Below the pieces are notes generated by a model. It had not been told where the DNA came from. It searched no databases and saw only the letters and a program-made list of their open reading frames with translations. Position numbers and translations under genes: made by a program. 64,000 nucleotides of DNA from Panopea generosa. Taxonomy: Eukaryota > Mollusca > Bivalvia > Adapedonta > Hiatellidae. Below, piece by piece: positions 25,561 to 35,254 of the stretch. The stretch covers positions 4,329,920 through 4,393,919 of the forward strand of contig CM055905.1 of NCBI GenBank assembly GCA_029582155.1, written 5' to 3'. Numbering within the stretch: the stretch's first letter is position 1; every line of letters begins with the position of its first letter.

Positions 25561-25705
25561 CCTTATTTACTATTTAACAAACAGCTAACAGAACTTCGGC
25601 TGAAACATGCGCTATAAGCAGTACGTTTAGAAATTAACCTTTTAAAATCGTAAAATCATTTTCAGCATGAATTGGATCAGTACATTTTGTAGTTTGGCTA
25701 CTATT

Positions 25706-25998
25706 AGCAGTGGTTTAGTGGTAGAGCGTCTGCCTCACATACGGAAGGTCGTGGGTTCGATCCCCGGCCGGATCATACCAAATAATTGAAAAATGGTACA
25801 TGAAGATTTCTCTATTGGCGCTCAGCATTTAAAGGATAGTTCTAGTACTGGTCGGCCCGGTATCAGTGTAACGCTGTCTATGTATCTGCGGTATGATACT
25901 CTAGAATGGCAGTGTTTAAAATACTATCCAATTTCTCAGATAGACACTGTCGCGATATAACTGAAAAATTGTTGAAAGCGGCGCTAAACACCAAATAA
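25706..25998 (+). mobile_element. SINE family 4 (tRNA-derived), full length
   Basis: The head GCAGTGGTTTAGTGGTAGAG and the B box GTGGGTTCGATCCCCGG are both well kept. The body has CTAGTACTGGTCGGCCCGG, and the tail GCGGCGCTAAACACCAAATA ends in AACAAC. Compare the minus-strand copy at 24231-24574. It has no coding capacity. Confidence 0.9.
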
Positions 25999-26415
25999 CA
26001 ACTATTAACAGTTTGGCAAGTGAAATCCCTCGGGTTTATAGTGGCTCCAGCATTCTAACATAGTAACAAACAGGGATGTTTCGAAAAAGATAATTTGATC
26101 AATGTCTAAATATGATTAGGCGATAGCAGTTATAGTTTGCATTATCTATCTCAAATATCCGAAAACTATAGATAACTGTATTATTATCTAATTTGCAAAA
26201 ATAGATATCGCGTTTAATTTGATAATGTATCTTAACACGAGATGGCATATGTCATTGAAAGAAGCAGTTTTTCTTTCATAAATGGTTACGTACTCTTCGT
26301 AGTGCATAGTATTAATACAAGTTCTCATCTAACGGGTCACGTACACCCCATGACAAATGATATGTCAATACAAGTGTTGTTGTTTTGTTGTTGTTTTTGT
26401 GGGGTGGGTGGGGGG
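25999..26415. other. No gene recognised
   Basis: AT-rich DNA. The frame at 26242-26517 runs from it into the SINE tail that follows and so is not a gene. Confidence 0.55.
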
Positions 26416-26656
26416 ATTGAATGGGGTTTAACGTCATTTTCAACACATTTCAGGTTATATATGGCATATCCAGTTTTACTGGTGGAGGAAGACCTCAGAC
26501 TGAGTCAGACTGAGTAAAACCACCGTCCTTCCGCAAGTAACTGGAAACTTTCTCACATAAAGTTTTTTGAGCGAGCGAGACTCGAACCTTCGACATTAGC
26601 GGTGAGAGGTAAGTGATCTTGAAACGGCTCCTTAGATCACTCGGCCACGCAGGACC
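26416..26656 (-). mobile_element. SINE family 1, near full length
   Basis: This is the best-kept copy in the window. The minus-strand head GTCCTGCGTGGCCGAGTGAT leads to the B-box region AAGGTTCGAGTCTCGC, the body CCAGTTACTTGCGGAAGGAC, and the tail AAATGACGTTAAACCCCATT. The match to 10138-10376 is close over its whole length. Confidence 0.92.
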
Positions 26657-26824
26657 TTTAAATACAAGATTTTCTGTTTCAACAGTCAAGAAATTCGGCT
26701 AGCGCGACTCGGCTAGATTAGTAAATAATACGTTATTTAAGTTCCAATGTGGTAATCAATGTTTTCAATTCTTATCTATGCATGTAATGTGCTTATTTTA
26801 TGTGTTTATATGTGTCTGTTTATT

Positions 26825-27055
26825 ATAGTGTCACCCCAATTGAAAGAAGTAGCCATACTGGGCTTATGAGACACCTTTATGCTGTACACAGTTACTTCCA
26901 GAAATCTATCATTGCCAGGAGTCAGGCTGTTGGACATTCGGTACCCCTCAACTTAACTAACTGCTGAGTGCGCAACCGGCCGCATAAAAAATCCAAGTGC
27001 TTCCACTGGGATTTGAACTTTCGACCTCCCGCTTACCACGCGGTCACGGAAGTCG
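26825..27055 (-). mobile_element. Probable SINE family 6 with shortened tRNA-like head
   Basis: The minus strand reads CTTCCGTGACCGCGTGGTAA, then GTCGAAAGTTCAAATCCCAG (B box), so part of the anticodon arm is missing. A body of about 160 bases follows (TTGAGGGGTACCGAATGTCC and TGTGTACAGCATAAAGGTG). There is only one copy in this window, so family status is a guess. Confidence 0.5.
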
Positions 27056-27299
27056 GTATTATAATCATTCTGTATATCAATCGTGTTCATAATGTTTTGT
27101 CGGCCGCGGTCTTTGAACGTTTTACGTCTTATGCTGGTTATTTATCATGTATTCCTTTTTTATAAACTGTCTGCCTGATTAACATAGGTTTATCAAGTAT
27201 AAGTTAAATATGGTCAGGCACATGAACGCATTATGTATAATTGTATATTATACATTTTGAAGGTTAACGGGGATTTGAAAAACTGATTTACATAGAATT

Positions 27300-27375
27300 T
27301 CAGCGAGACCTTTTACATGCACTGGGTATGACGCTCCTGTACAAGAGCCTGAATTAGCAAATGGTCTTCGTTTGC
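27300..27375 (-). mobile_element. SINE family 5 fragment
   Basis: GCACTGGGTATGACGCTCCT-GTACAAGAGCC is the reverse of GAGTCATACCCAGTGCACGT in the copy at 10987. It may be the far end of the same copy whose head lies at 27762-27905. Confidence 0.6.
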
Positions 27376-27659
27376 TTATTTATGCTCTTGTTTGTGGTAC
27401 TCTATTCTGTCTCATATAAAAAATAAATGCAAATTCTATTAATCTGTTCAAAGCTTTATATTAACAATGAATTAAAAATTCTTAGCAACTGTAATAAATA
27501 GGATAGCTCTCATAAAAATTATGATACATCCACACATACGTATATATATTCTTGTGTATTATTGTGTTTATATGTTTAATTAGTGTTGTTCTTTGTAACT
27601 ATATGAAGAGCCTTAAGGAAGATTGAATTTATTCAAATGAGTTCTCTCGTTAATAAAAG

Positions 27660-27683
27660 TATTTATTATTATTATTATTATTA

Positions 27684-27753
<70 letters not shown>
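27660..27753. repeat. (TTA)n microsatellite
   Basis: About 31 TTA triplets with one CAT interruption near the left end. Confidence 0.98.
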
Positions 27754-27761
27754 GTACAAGG

Positions 27762-27905
27762 GGCCGACTGTATACCATCCTGAATTCTTTCACAATACCT
27801 TGCCCGAATTAGACACTAATAAAATAAACGGACATAACCCCGCCGGGAATCGAACCGAAGATATCTGAGTTCTTGAACAAGCATTCTGCTAACCACCAGA
27901 TAATT
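27762..27905 (-). mobile_element. SINE family 5, head part
   Basis: The minus strand gives TTATCTGGTGGTTAGCAGAA, then TCGGTTCGATTCCCGGCGG (B box) and TAATTCGGGCAAGGTATTGT. This matches the order head, B box, TTCGGGCAAGGT in the copy at 10987. Confidence 0.7.
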
Positions 27906-28259
27906 GCAACTGTTTCACATCGATTGTGAAATACGTTCTTACAAGTTGGATAAATCACGGTGTGTATACTGTTATATGTTGACTTGTACACGTTTTGCAT
28001 GGCATCTGTTTGCAATAATCCCCTGACTTTTAAGTTTAACAAGTGCTAAAGAATCTATCAACACACATTTCAGTGACATTTGCTTTAACATTTAATTTGA
28101 ATTTACTCTGTACAACCAGCTGCACGCATCCTGTAAGACAAATGCGACAAGGCGATATCGCATTGTGCCCCCATGAGCATTGTATAGTTCCGCCTACAGA
28201 TGTTGTATTTTCAGACCTCCGCCGTGTGGCCGTGTCTGGATTTAGACTCAATACGTTTT

Positions 28260-29265
28260 AGTTCGTGCTTTATAAAAACTATACGCTAAGTTAGGTTCTA
28301 AAGTGACTGTAGACGTTGTTGTTTTTTTCAAAATAAAATTCATGTTGCAAAGTGACAGAGGGTATATAAAACGAAACAAAAAGCAGATTCTAATGCGACT
28401 GTAGGTGCTTTAAAAACCCAAAACTATTTTCTAAAGCGACTGGGAATGGTTAAACAAATCAACTTCAGTGGGTACTTTACAAAACAAAACTCAGATTCTA
28501 AAGTGACCATTAAATGAAATGCAGAATGAACGAAAGCAACAAATAATTAAAAAATAAAAACTGAGATTCTAAAGAGAACATGGACTACCTACCAAAAAAT
28601 ATGAGATTCTAAACCAAATACAGATTATTCTAAGATCGGACAGCACACATAGAGTATTTACAAACAAATATCAAAGTATAAAGCGAACATAGCGTGCTTA
28701 CAAAAAAAAGTCAAATTCTAAAAGCGGACATAGCGTACTTAAAAACAAAAGTCAAATTCTAAAAGCGGACATTGAGTATTTACAAACAAAAGTCAAATTC
28801 TAAAAGCGGACATAGAGTATTTGCAAACAAAAGTCAAATTCTAAAAGCGGACATTGAGTATTTGCAAACAAAAGTCAAATTCTAAAAGTGGACATAGAGT
28901 ATTAACAAACAAAAGTCAAATTCTAAAAGCGGACATAGAGTATGAACAAACAAAAGTCAAATTCTAAAAGCGGACATATAGTATTTGCAAACAAAAGTCA
29001 AATTCTAAAAGCGGACATAGCGTACTTACAAACAAAAGTCAAATTCTAAAAGCGGACATAGAGTATTTGCAAACAAAAGTCAAATTCTAAAAGCGGACAT
29101 AGAGTATTTACAAACAAAAGTCAAATTCTAAAAGCGGACATAGAGTATTAACAAACAAAAGCCAAATCCAAAAGCGAAATTCGATTATTTACTAACAAAA
29201 GAAAACATGGATACTTTACAAACAAAAAATATGGTAAGTGAGCAAGGATTATTTACAAACTAATA
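28260..29265 (+). repeat. 41-bp minisatellite with decayed left edge
   Basis: The core at about 28660-29190 is made of 41-bp units: AAACAAAAGTCAAATTCTAA, AAGCGGACATAGAGTATTTA, C. Left of 28660 the same words (GATTCTAAAG, GCGACTGTAG, TTTACAAAAC) occur in ever weaker form back to about 28290. Homogeneous copies in the centre and old ones at the edge are what unequal exchange predicts. Confidence 0.93.
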
Positions 29266-29740
29266 TCTAGTATTGGTCATTTGCGACGCTTGCTTTTCTA
29301 AAATACAAAAGTCTTGATAAGTTGTGCAGAAGAAACGCTTGGATTTGAAAGTAAGATCTGATTGACTGAAACAAACACATCTCTGCAATGGTTATGTTAT
29401 AATAAAATTTAAAAATATGTTTTCGGAGGGACATCATGGCAGTTATCTTGTACACAATCTTTGTCAAAGAAAATATCTAAATGAAGTTTATATGAAAGAT
29501 AAAGGTTTTTATGTATGCGAACTTATGTTCTGTTTCGGCCTTCAAATTACTAAATAATATTCGGCTCTTAATTTATTACTGGTACTCGTGCATAGAACGC
29601 TTACCCAGTTTTAAATAGAGTGAGTTTCCAGTCTTTAGATGTTTGCAGTCTAATTTATTCTCGGTTATAGTATATACACATTGGTCTCTATACCTGGGGC
29701 CAATTAGTGACGTAAGCAATGCCTGGGTGTAATTTGCTTT
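29266..29740. other. No gene recognised
   Basis: AT-rich spacer. The minus-strand frame at 29267-29467 has no known domain. Confidence 0.5.
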
Positions 29741-30530
29741 AAATCCATCCCTCTAGAGTAACCAAACAATTAATTTATTACACGTGGACATCCGTTCGTG
29801 ACCATCTTTAACACATTCGGGTAAATCTTTCTCACTATTTATAATGACATGCCAAATGTAATACTTTTCTCTTGGTAGCAAAACTTGTATTTGTTCATGA
29901 ATACACCTATATACCATCCTCACCCATACAATTTTGACAGATGACGTCCACTCAGAGTGAATAAAATTAAGGCTCGATACATAGTGAGGGCGAGAATAAC
30001 ACCTTCCCCACTTGTATAGCTTGTGGTTTTATGCAAATACAGCTTACCTGCCCTGTCACAATTCAGGACTGTGTTTTGTTTTCTTTTTAATTGGTAAAGT
30101 GTTTATTAATTCATTTCTTGTTGCTGAGTGAGTGTTAAAGGTTTAAGACTCATTTCTTATATTTAAGCAAATGTTTGGTGTCCACATTTGTGGTGTATTT
30201 CCTAAAACGTCCACAACAACATATACAACCTTCTTTGAGTGAAGGTTATTAACAAGCCTAGAGAGTGACGAGTTGATTAGTTTTCTCTCTTGGCAAGTGT
30301 AGCAAATGCTGGTTTATTTTCCTCGCAATATTTTACACACGAGACCTATAAAACATATCATTGTATTTTCTTTCATTTAATATGCTTGACATCCTCCAAG
30401 AGTGTCCAAGCAATTTATTGAATGCATTTTGAGATGCTGTTTAGTGTGTGACCATCTCTTCCACACTTGTTTAAATGCTTCTCACTGTTTATGCTCAGAT
30501 GCGGAACAAGGTGTGCGCTGTGGTTTTCAA
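29741..30530 (+). repeat. Diverged dispersed repeat, left copy
   Basis: 29950-30290 aligns in order with 32505-32840. Both have ACATAGTGAGGG, TTCCCCA-TT, TAGCTTG-GGTT, GAGTGA-TGTTAAA, a TATATT-AAGC word and TTCCTAAAA. Within the left copy, TGACCATCT-TT-ACACATT near 29798 returns near 30449. Identity is low, so these are old copies. They may be terminal parts of the retroelement at 32.5-35.2 kb. Confidence 0.55.
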
Positions 30531-30689
30531 AAAAAAAAATCATGTTGAAAAAAATAAATTAAATCATGTTTGGTACCGTTTTTGAAGCATTTTTTGGCTT
30601 TTACAAGGATGTATTTGTTTTGCAAATTGACAATGATCATGTCATGAATTATCTGCTCAAACAACACAGGAGTCGAAATAAAAAGTTAC

Positions 30690-30945
30690 CATTCAACGGC
30701 TACCTTTTAGCCCGTAAAGAATTTTAATTTTAAACGTTTTATTTCCCCCATCCCTCCAGGAATCGTGTTTGTTTTGCATCAATAAGGTGTGTGACCACCT
30801 CTTGCGTTGATACAAGCAATGAGACGTCGCCGTACGCATTGACCTTACGTACCGTTGTAGCACAACATTAGGTATGGTGTTCCATTCCTGAACAAGAGCG
30901 TCCGAAAGATCATGCAAGTTGTTGATACCTTGCGTTAACATAACT
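30690..30945 (-). pseudogene. Tc1/mariner-type transposase, C-terminal end
   Basis: The minus-strand frame contains NNLHDLSDALVQEWNTIPN followed by VVLQRYVRSMRTA. This is the typical end of a Tc1-like transposase: a leucine-spaced helix, the EWN-IP block, then the R-VRSMR block that precedes the stop in that family. The catalytic DDE core that should come before it is absent. In its place lies the segment 31040-31919, and the N-terminal part is at 31920-32134 on the same strand. This is a plain DNA transposon remnant that cannot encode an active enzyme. Confidence 0.78.
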
Positions 30946-31048
30946 AAAGGAATTCCGAAGTCGCCTCAAAATTGTGTATTTGCCTTCGCAGACGCTGATG
31001 CGGTTTCAAAGCGACGTCGAAGGTGCGTCAATGCGATTTATTTCACCT

Positions 31049-31160
31049 CCCACTATAAACTAGCGATTTCATTGGACAAGAGCAGTCACGTGGTGACCCC
31101 CTAAATTTTTATAGTGGGTCAGTTTGAAGCCAATAGTCGACAAAATGGCCGCCATTCATC
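31049..31160 (+). promoter_or_regulatory. Promoter-like segment with E-box, CCAAT and YY1-like motif
   Basis: GTCACGTGGTGAC at 31085-31097 holds CACGTG. CCAAT is at 31130-31134. AAAATGGCCGCCATT at 31142-31156 is a palindromic YY1-like motif, and the exon ATG is about 200 bases downstream at 31354. The motifs are visible; promoter activity is inferred. If this is a copied gene head, it moved as DNA, because a processed mRNA would lack these elements. Confidence 0.4.
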
Positions 31161-31353
31161 GATTCTTCCTTTAAAATCCCTTTTTTTATCCCAAAATCAC
31201 GGAAATCACTACCAATATTACAATTTCAAATTTTGTTTAGTTGGCCTGTCTGTATTGACACGGCGACCGTGACAATAGTCAAGTACAACGCGAGTGCATT
31301 CCCCTTGCGGACTTTGACCTGTCAAATTGTCGTCAGACGAAAACAGTGATAAA

Positions 31354-31621
31354 ATGGCTTCCCGGTTAAGATTTTGAGAAACATCAGAATCAGAACAAGA
31401 AGAGAGACGTTTAAACTTAAACGCGAGGAAGACTTTAAAGGCTTATAAATTTGCGGCCAAAATTCTGAAGGAATATTTGTCAGAGAAGGGGGACAATCCG
31501 GATTTTGAAGAATTATCGGAGGTTGAGTTGGACGAAACTTTGGGTCGCTTTTGGATGGACATTCGCCGTACTGATGGGTGTACGTACAAAATTAATTCTA
31601 TGGAGGGAATCGTTTATAATT
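31354..31621 (+). pseudogene. Crypton/DUF3504-type N-terminal exon, broken
   Basis: From the ATG at 31354 the frame reads MASRLRF and then meets a stop. The same frame continues with an acidic stretch (ETSESEQEERRLNLNARK), then KTLKAYKFAAKILKEYL, an NPDFEELSEVELDETLGRFW block and IRRTDGCTYKINSMEGI. These blocks follow the order seen in the N-terminal domain of Crypton-derived DUF3504/zf-MYM-type proteins: a helix, an ELDE-L--F block, then a Y--NS motif. At the end lies GTGAGT (31622-31627), a good splice donor. No downstream exon was found. It is most likely a dead copy. The family call rests on pattern memory and needs a search. Confidence 0.6.
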
Positions 31622-31777
31622 GTGAGTTGTACTTTTTTATGAAATGAAACAATATCAGTAATTTCTTTTGATTATAACTATATTTTTAAAATTACTCCAC
31701 CCCCACCCACGACTTTAATAATGAAATGAAACAATATCAATTTATTTTGCTCATGAAAGGTGGTCGATGAAATAAAT

Positions 31778-31919
31778 CAGTCATTTGGTCTGTTACTGAC
31801 CCACTGCGGAAAAATGGGGGTTCTATGGAATTTATAGTGGGACTCGGACGCCTCGCCCCCTATAAATTCCACAGACCCCCCATTTTCCCGTAGTGGGTCA
31901 ATAACAGACCAAATAACTA
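31778..31919. repeat. 140-bp near-perfect palindrome (hairpin)
   Basis: The arms of about 63 bases start with ATTTGGTCTGTTACTGACCC and run to GGAATTTATAGTGGG. The right arm, read in reverse, is ATTTGGTCTGTTATTGACCC and so on, with few mismatches. The loop is about 14 bases (ACTCGGACGCCTCG). It is a MITE-like hairpin or the end of the inserted segment. Confidence 0.92.
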
Positions 31920-32134
31920 ATAATAACGTCCGTTCTAGCGGTGGTTAAACGAGTTCTACATGACCTTAGACGTTCAGCAGTTCCCCTGGTTGCATTAATT
32001 CGTTGACGAAGACGAAACAATGTATTTCTATGGCAATTAAATGCTCTACTTAAGACTGCAATGCTGGTACAACCAGCAAGCATTACCAAGGTCTGAAGAA
32101 GTTGATTTTTACTGAGCCTAACCATTTTCATCAT
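31920..32134 (-). pseudogene. Tc1/mariner-type transposase, N-terminal end
   Basis: The minus-strand frame starting at 32134 reads ...LQTLVMLAGCTSIAVLSRAF, then NCHRNTLFRLRQRINATRGT and RLRSCRTRLTTARTD. This is the helix-turn-helix and GRP-like linker of a Tc1-like transposase, where family members have S--VA--F-VSR-TI--L--R and GRPR-T. The match stops at about 31920, exactly at the outer edge of the palindrome. The GRPR motif is decayed (SCRTR). Together with 30690-30945 it frames one split, dead copy. Confidence 0.72.
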
Positions 32135-32504
32135 AGCTATGTAGTGATTATGGTTGTGTTTTTACTCTCATAAAATATTTTAACAAAATGTACTTCTCCC
32201 ATGATGTGCACGTGCACAAAGAATGTAAATACTGGATTCTCTATACAATTTTTTTCGGTAAAATATATGATGCAAATTTTATGCTTTGATGAAAGCAAAT
32301 TTTGTATACTTCACAAAAACTTTGACATGATATCACTTTTAGGTAAAAGATTATTGTAAAAGCAGGATTGCGTTCTTTCTTTTGCAGCTGAATATGTAAT
32401 GACATACAAAGTGTTATCTTTTCCTCTGGGAGTGATGACTGCTTTTTGTTCATTTGCAGATACAATGTATAACATACTCAGCAGTACCGCTTTTAATTCC
32501 TCTC
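32135..32504. other. Flank of the Tc1 remnant, no gene
   Basis: AT-rich. A palindromic word TGTGCACGTGCACA lies near 32204. Overlapping minus-strand frames (32241-32553) have no known domain. No clear Tc1 terminal inverted repeat was found. Confidence 0.5.
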
Positions 32505-35240
32505 TGAGTGAATAATGTTTATACATGTACATAGTGAGGGTTAGTTTAATCATTTCCCCATTTTCTCTAGCTTGCGGTTGTTAGCATGCATAGCTTATCT
32601 CAATACATACTTGCGGTTTTGTTTCCTCACTTGATAGACTATATCTTAGTCTATTTCATTGTGGTGAGTGACTGTTAAAATGTGGGTGTCGATTTTCATA
32701 TATTAAGCGAATAGGACTGCCCGTTTTTATGTTGTTATTCCTAAAAAAGTTGCACTACCATTTCAGTCAATAGTCTTTTTGAGTACGGACATGAATCATA
32801 TTTGTGAGTGATTCGTTTGTATAGTTTTCCTCGCCTGTGTCAAAGGTGCGATTGATGATTTCATGTAATTTCCTTACAACCTTTTAAAGACGATTCTCGT
32901 CAGTAATATGCAGGTTCTTGTTTATTTTATTATTTATTAGATTTTTGTTGTATGCTTTCTCAGATGAAGCGACGTTAGACGGTCACTGCCTCAAAATGGG
33001 ACTGTTGTCCTCACAATAATACGGATGTAAACTCAGAAATAGGACGGCCGGACATCCGGTCCAGTAGTGCAAAACGGTCTGTAGCAGCAAACATAAACAA
33101 AGTGTCATTCTGCCCAACTTGCAAAGGTCAAGTGTAACGCGATCAGCTTCAACCCGGGCAGCTAAAGTCCCGCATGTGCCGCTCCAACCAAACAGCTCTG
33201 GCTCATCTGACGTAATCGCTTCGGTTGATTCAACTTCTGATGCCAACGTCTCATCGTCCGACGACATTGAGAACATCGTCGACAATAATAGTTTGATATT
33301 ATTCAGGGTAATGGTGGGCAGGTTAAAAATCGCTATCCAATTTCCACTCCTATCGCTACACTCTTTAAAAAGTCATTGAAAAGAAAGATATGTACAGATC
33401 AGATTATAAATCTTTCAGTTCGGCTTTCTGACTACTCTCTAAATCAAGGGCAAGCTCAATTCTCAATTCAGGTTGACCATCAGGCTAATTTAAGTGTCGT
33501 GCAAAGAACAAAGAACAGGAAAATGAGTAAACTCTTGATCTTTAGCGTCATACGTTTTGTGGAAATTTATCTGCAAATACACACCCGTTCTTACCCATAA
33601 CAAATGAAATACATGGACATTATCAGAGATCTTGCCTCTATAGGTCATTATTCAGCAGGGGTAAGATGAATTTCGCTTGCTCCGAGCTAACCATGTTTTG
33701 CTAAGGGATTATCTCCATATGGAGTTTTGGATAATGGCTTCCATGCAAGAGCAGCCTCAAGTTTCTCAGCAGCCCAAATCGTTACACACGGCGTTTAGTC
33801 AATCCCACCATAAACAATTCCAGCCCCTCTCATAGGATCTCTCTCAATTAAGAAGGGCGTCGGGATATAGATGATTGGCTTATATTTGTTGATAATTCCA
33901 ATGGCAAACACCTCCTGTTAAATCACAGGTGGATTGGTAAGTCAACTGCATCTTTTCATTGATGCTTCTGTTAACATCAGTTTTTTGGGCATTGTTTGGG
34001 CCTAACTGGCTAATGGAGAGCGGCCACAGTTAATCGTACAAACAGTACAAAGTTTTCATTTTGGAATATTTCCCACGGGATCAGATATTTCCAATTCCAT
34101 GTAAAAGATTAGCTTAATTTATTGCACATTATCATTAGAAAGGGCCGTAATACTCCACAGTTTCTACTCAAGTTTCGGGTCTAGCTTATTTTCAAAAATT
34201 GCATGAGTAACCTTATCCAACAGTCAAATGTATTATTAAGTAATTGTTACAAAGCATCACAGTTTAGACTTTGTCCTCAGACAAACGTCAACCTTTCACA
34301 CTGAGGATATTACATAAACTTGTAAAAACAGCTGACTTGTTAATGGAAAGTTCTTTTTCTCAAAAAATTGTTTATAGCCTTTTGTCACTGCGTTTCACAC
34401 TCCCCATATGCGAATTTGCAATAATATACCTTGGCTCTAAGAATGTCCTACAAAGAAATCACATTAAATTCAAATTTGTCATGGGTTGCATACGGCAAAC
34501 AACTATCCGTTTCACCAGGTATAAGTACTCAAATGACATAGTCAACACGTCTATAACAATCGACCTTCTTCAATCAAACTATGTGTAGTTCGTTAAAGGC
34601 GCTCTACCAATATTACCACTTAAATCCATTAGCAATAGGGCCATGCTTCCAATTACAATGTGATACACCGATATCATCGGACAATTTCACCGGGGTTTTG
34701 AGGTTATGCATTAAGTCTATCGGTTTCAAGCCGATGGTAAAACACTATATTCTTTACGTATAGGTGCCGCCACTGATATGCATAACATTTATTCAAGCAC
34801 AAATACAACTGTTAGGTCGATGGAAATATAACGCGTTTCAACGCAACAACCGTCCTCGAGTTGTTTCTTTTAACGCTGCAATACTCCCAGTTGAGTTTTG
34901 AGTGGCTTAAGCAGCAATCCTTCAATAAGACAGTTAGCTGCCAGTCATTGCTAATTTTACTGTCATGTCAGTGGCTGGGTTAGTCAGCAATTTAAATTTC
35001 ATGATGTATTGTTTACTTTTAAGTGTGACTTTTACAGGCGGCACACATCACCAGTTGTTGTATATTCATGTATAATTTTACAAGCGTCTGATAAGTTCAG
35101 ACTGTCCTTATATATTTAGTTGTGTAAATCTTTATTAGGCAGGTATAAATAGGACTGCCTTTTTTTCTGTTATATTCAGTGTTTTATTAGTTAAGTTTCA
35201 TTTCTTGTGTGAACAACTGTTTTCATAGTTTGCCATGAGC
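32505..35240 (+). mobile_element. Fossil DIRS-like tyrosine-recombinase retroelement
   Basis: Parts in order on the plus strand are as follows. A non-coding end repeat lies at about 32505-32850. A Gag-like region lies at about 33119-33800, including a KYMDIIRDLAS block typical of these elements. An RNase H-like patch is near 33950-34060. A tyrosine-recombinase-like region at about 34260-34860 includes a helix with ALYQYYHLNP and a later SIGFKP block. A second end-like stretch sharing AATAGGACTGCC with the left end lies near 35150. A reverse transcriptase part was not recognised. The element is old and broken, with many breaks, and cannot be active. Confidence 0.6.
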
Positions 35241-35254
35241 ACATTCACAAGTTG

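Larger units (their letters stand above)
31040..31919 (+). mobile_element. Inserted segment: promoter-like head, YR-type exon, terminal hairpins
   Basis: This segment separates the two ends of the Tc1 transposase. It begins with a small hairpin (CCCACTATAAA at 31049-31059, TTTATAGTGGG at 31108-31118). It goes on with CCAAT and YY1-like motifs and an ATG-led exon with a splice donor, and ends in a strong 140-bp palindrome at 31778-31919. The words TATAGTGGG and TGGGTCA recur at both ends. It may be a mobile unit in its own right. The exact left border lies somewhere in 30945-31045. Confidence 0.55.

Noticed and set aside
29741-32850. Pair of long terminal repeats enclosing a retroelement
   Set aside because: The two copies are too diverged for LTRs of one element, and the sequence between them is a Tc1 remnant with a nested segment. 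No retroelement proteins lie between them.
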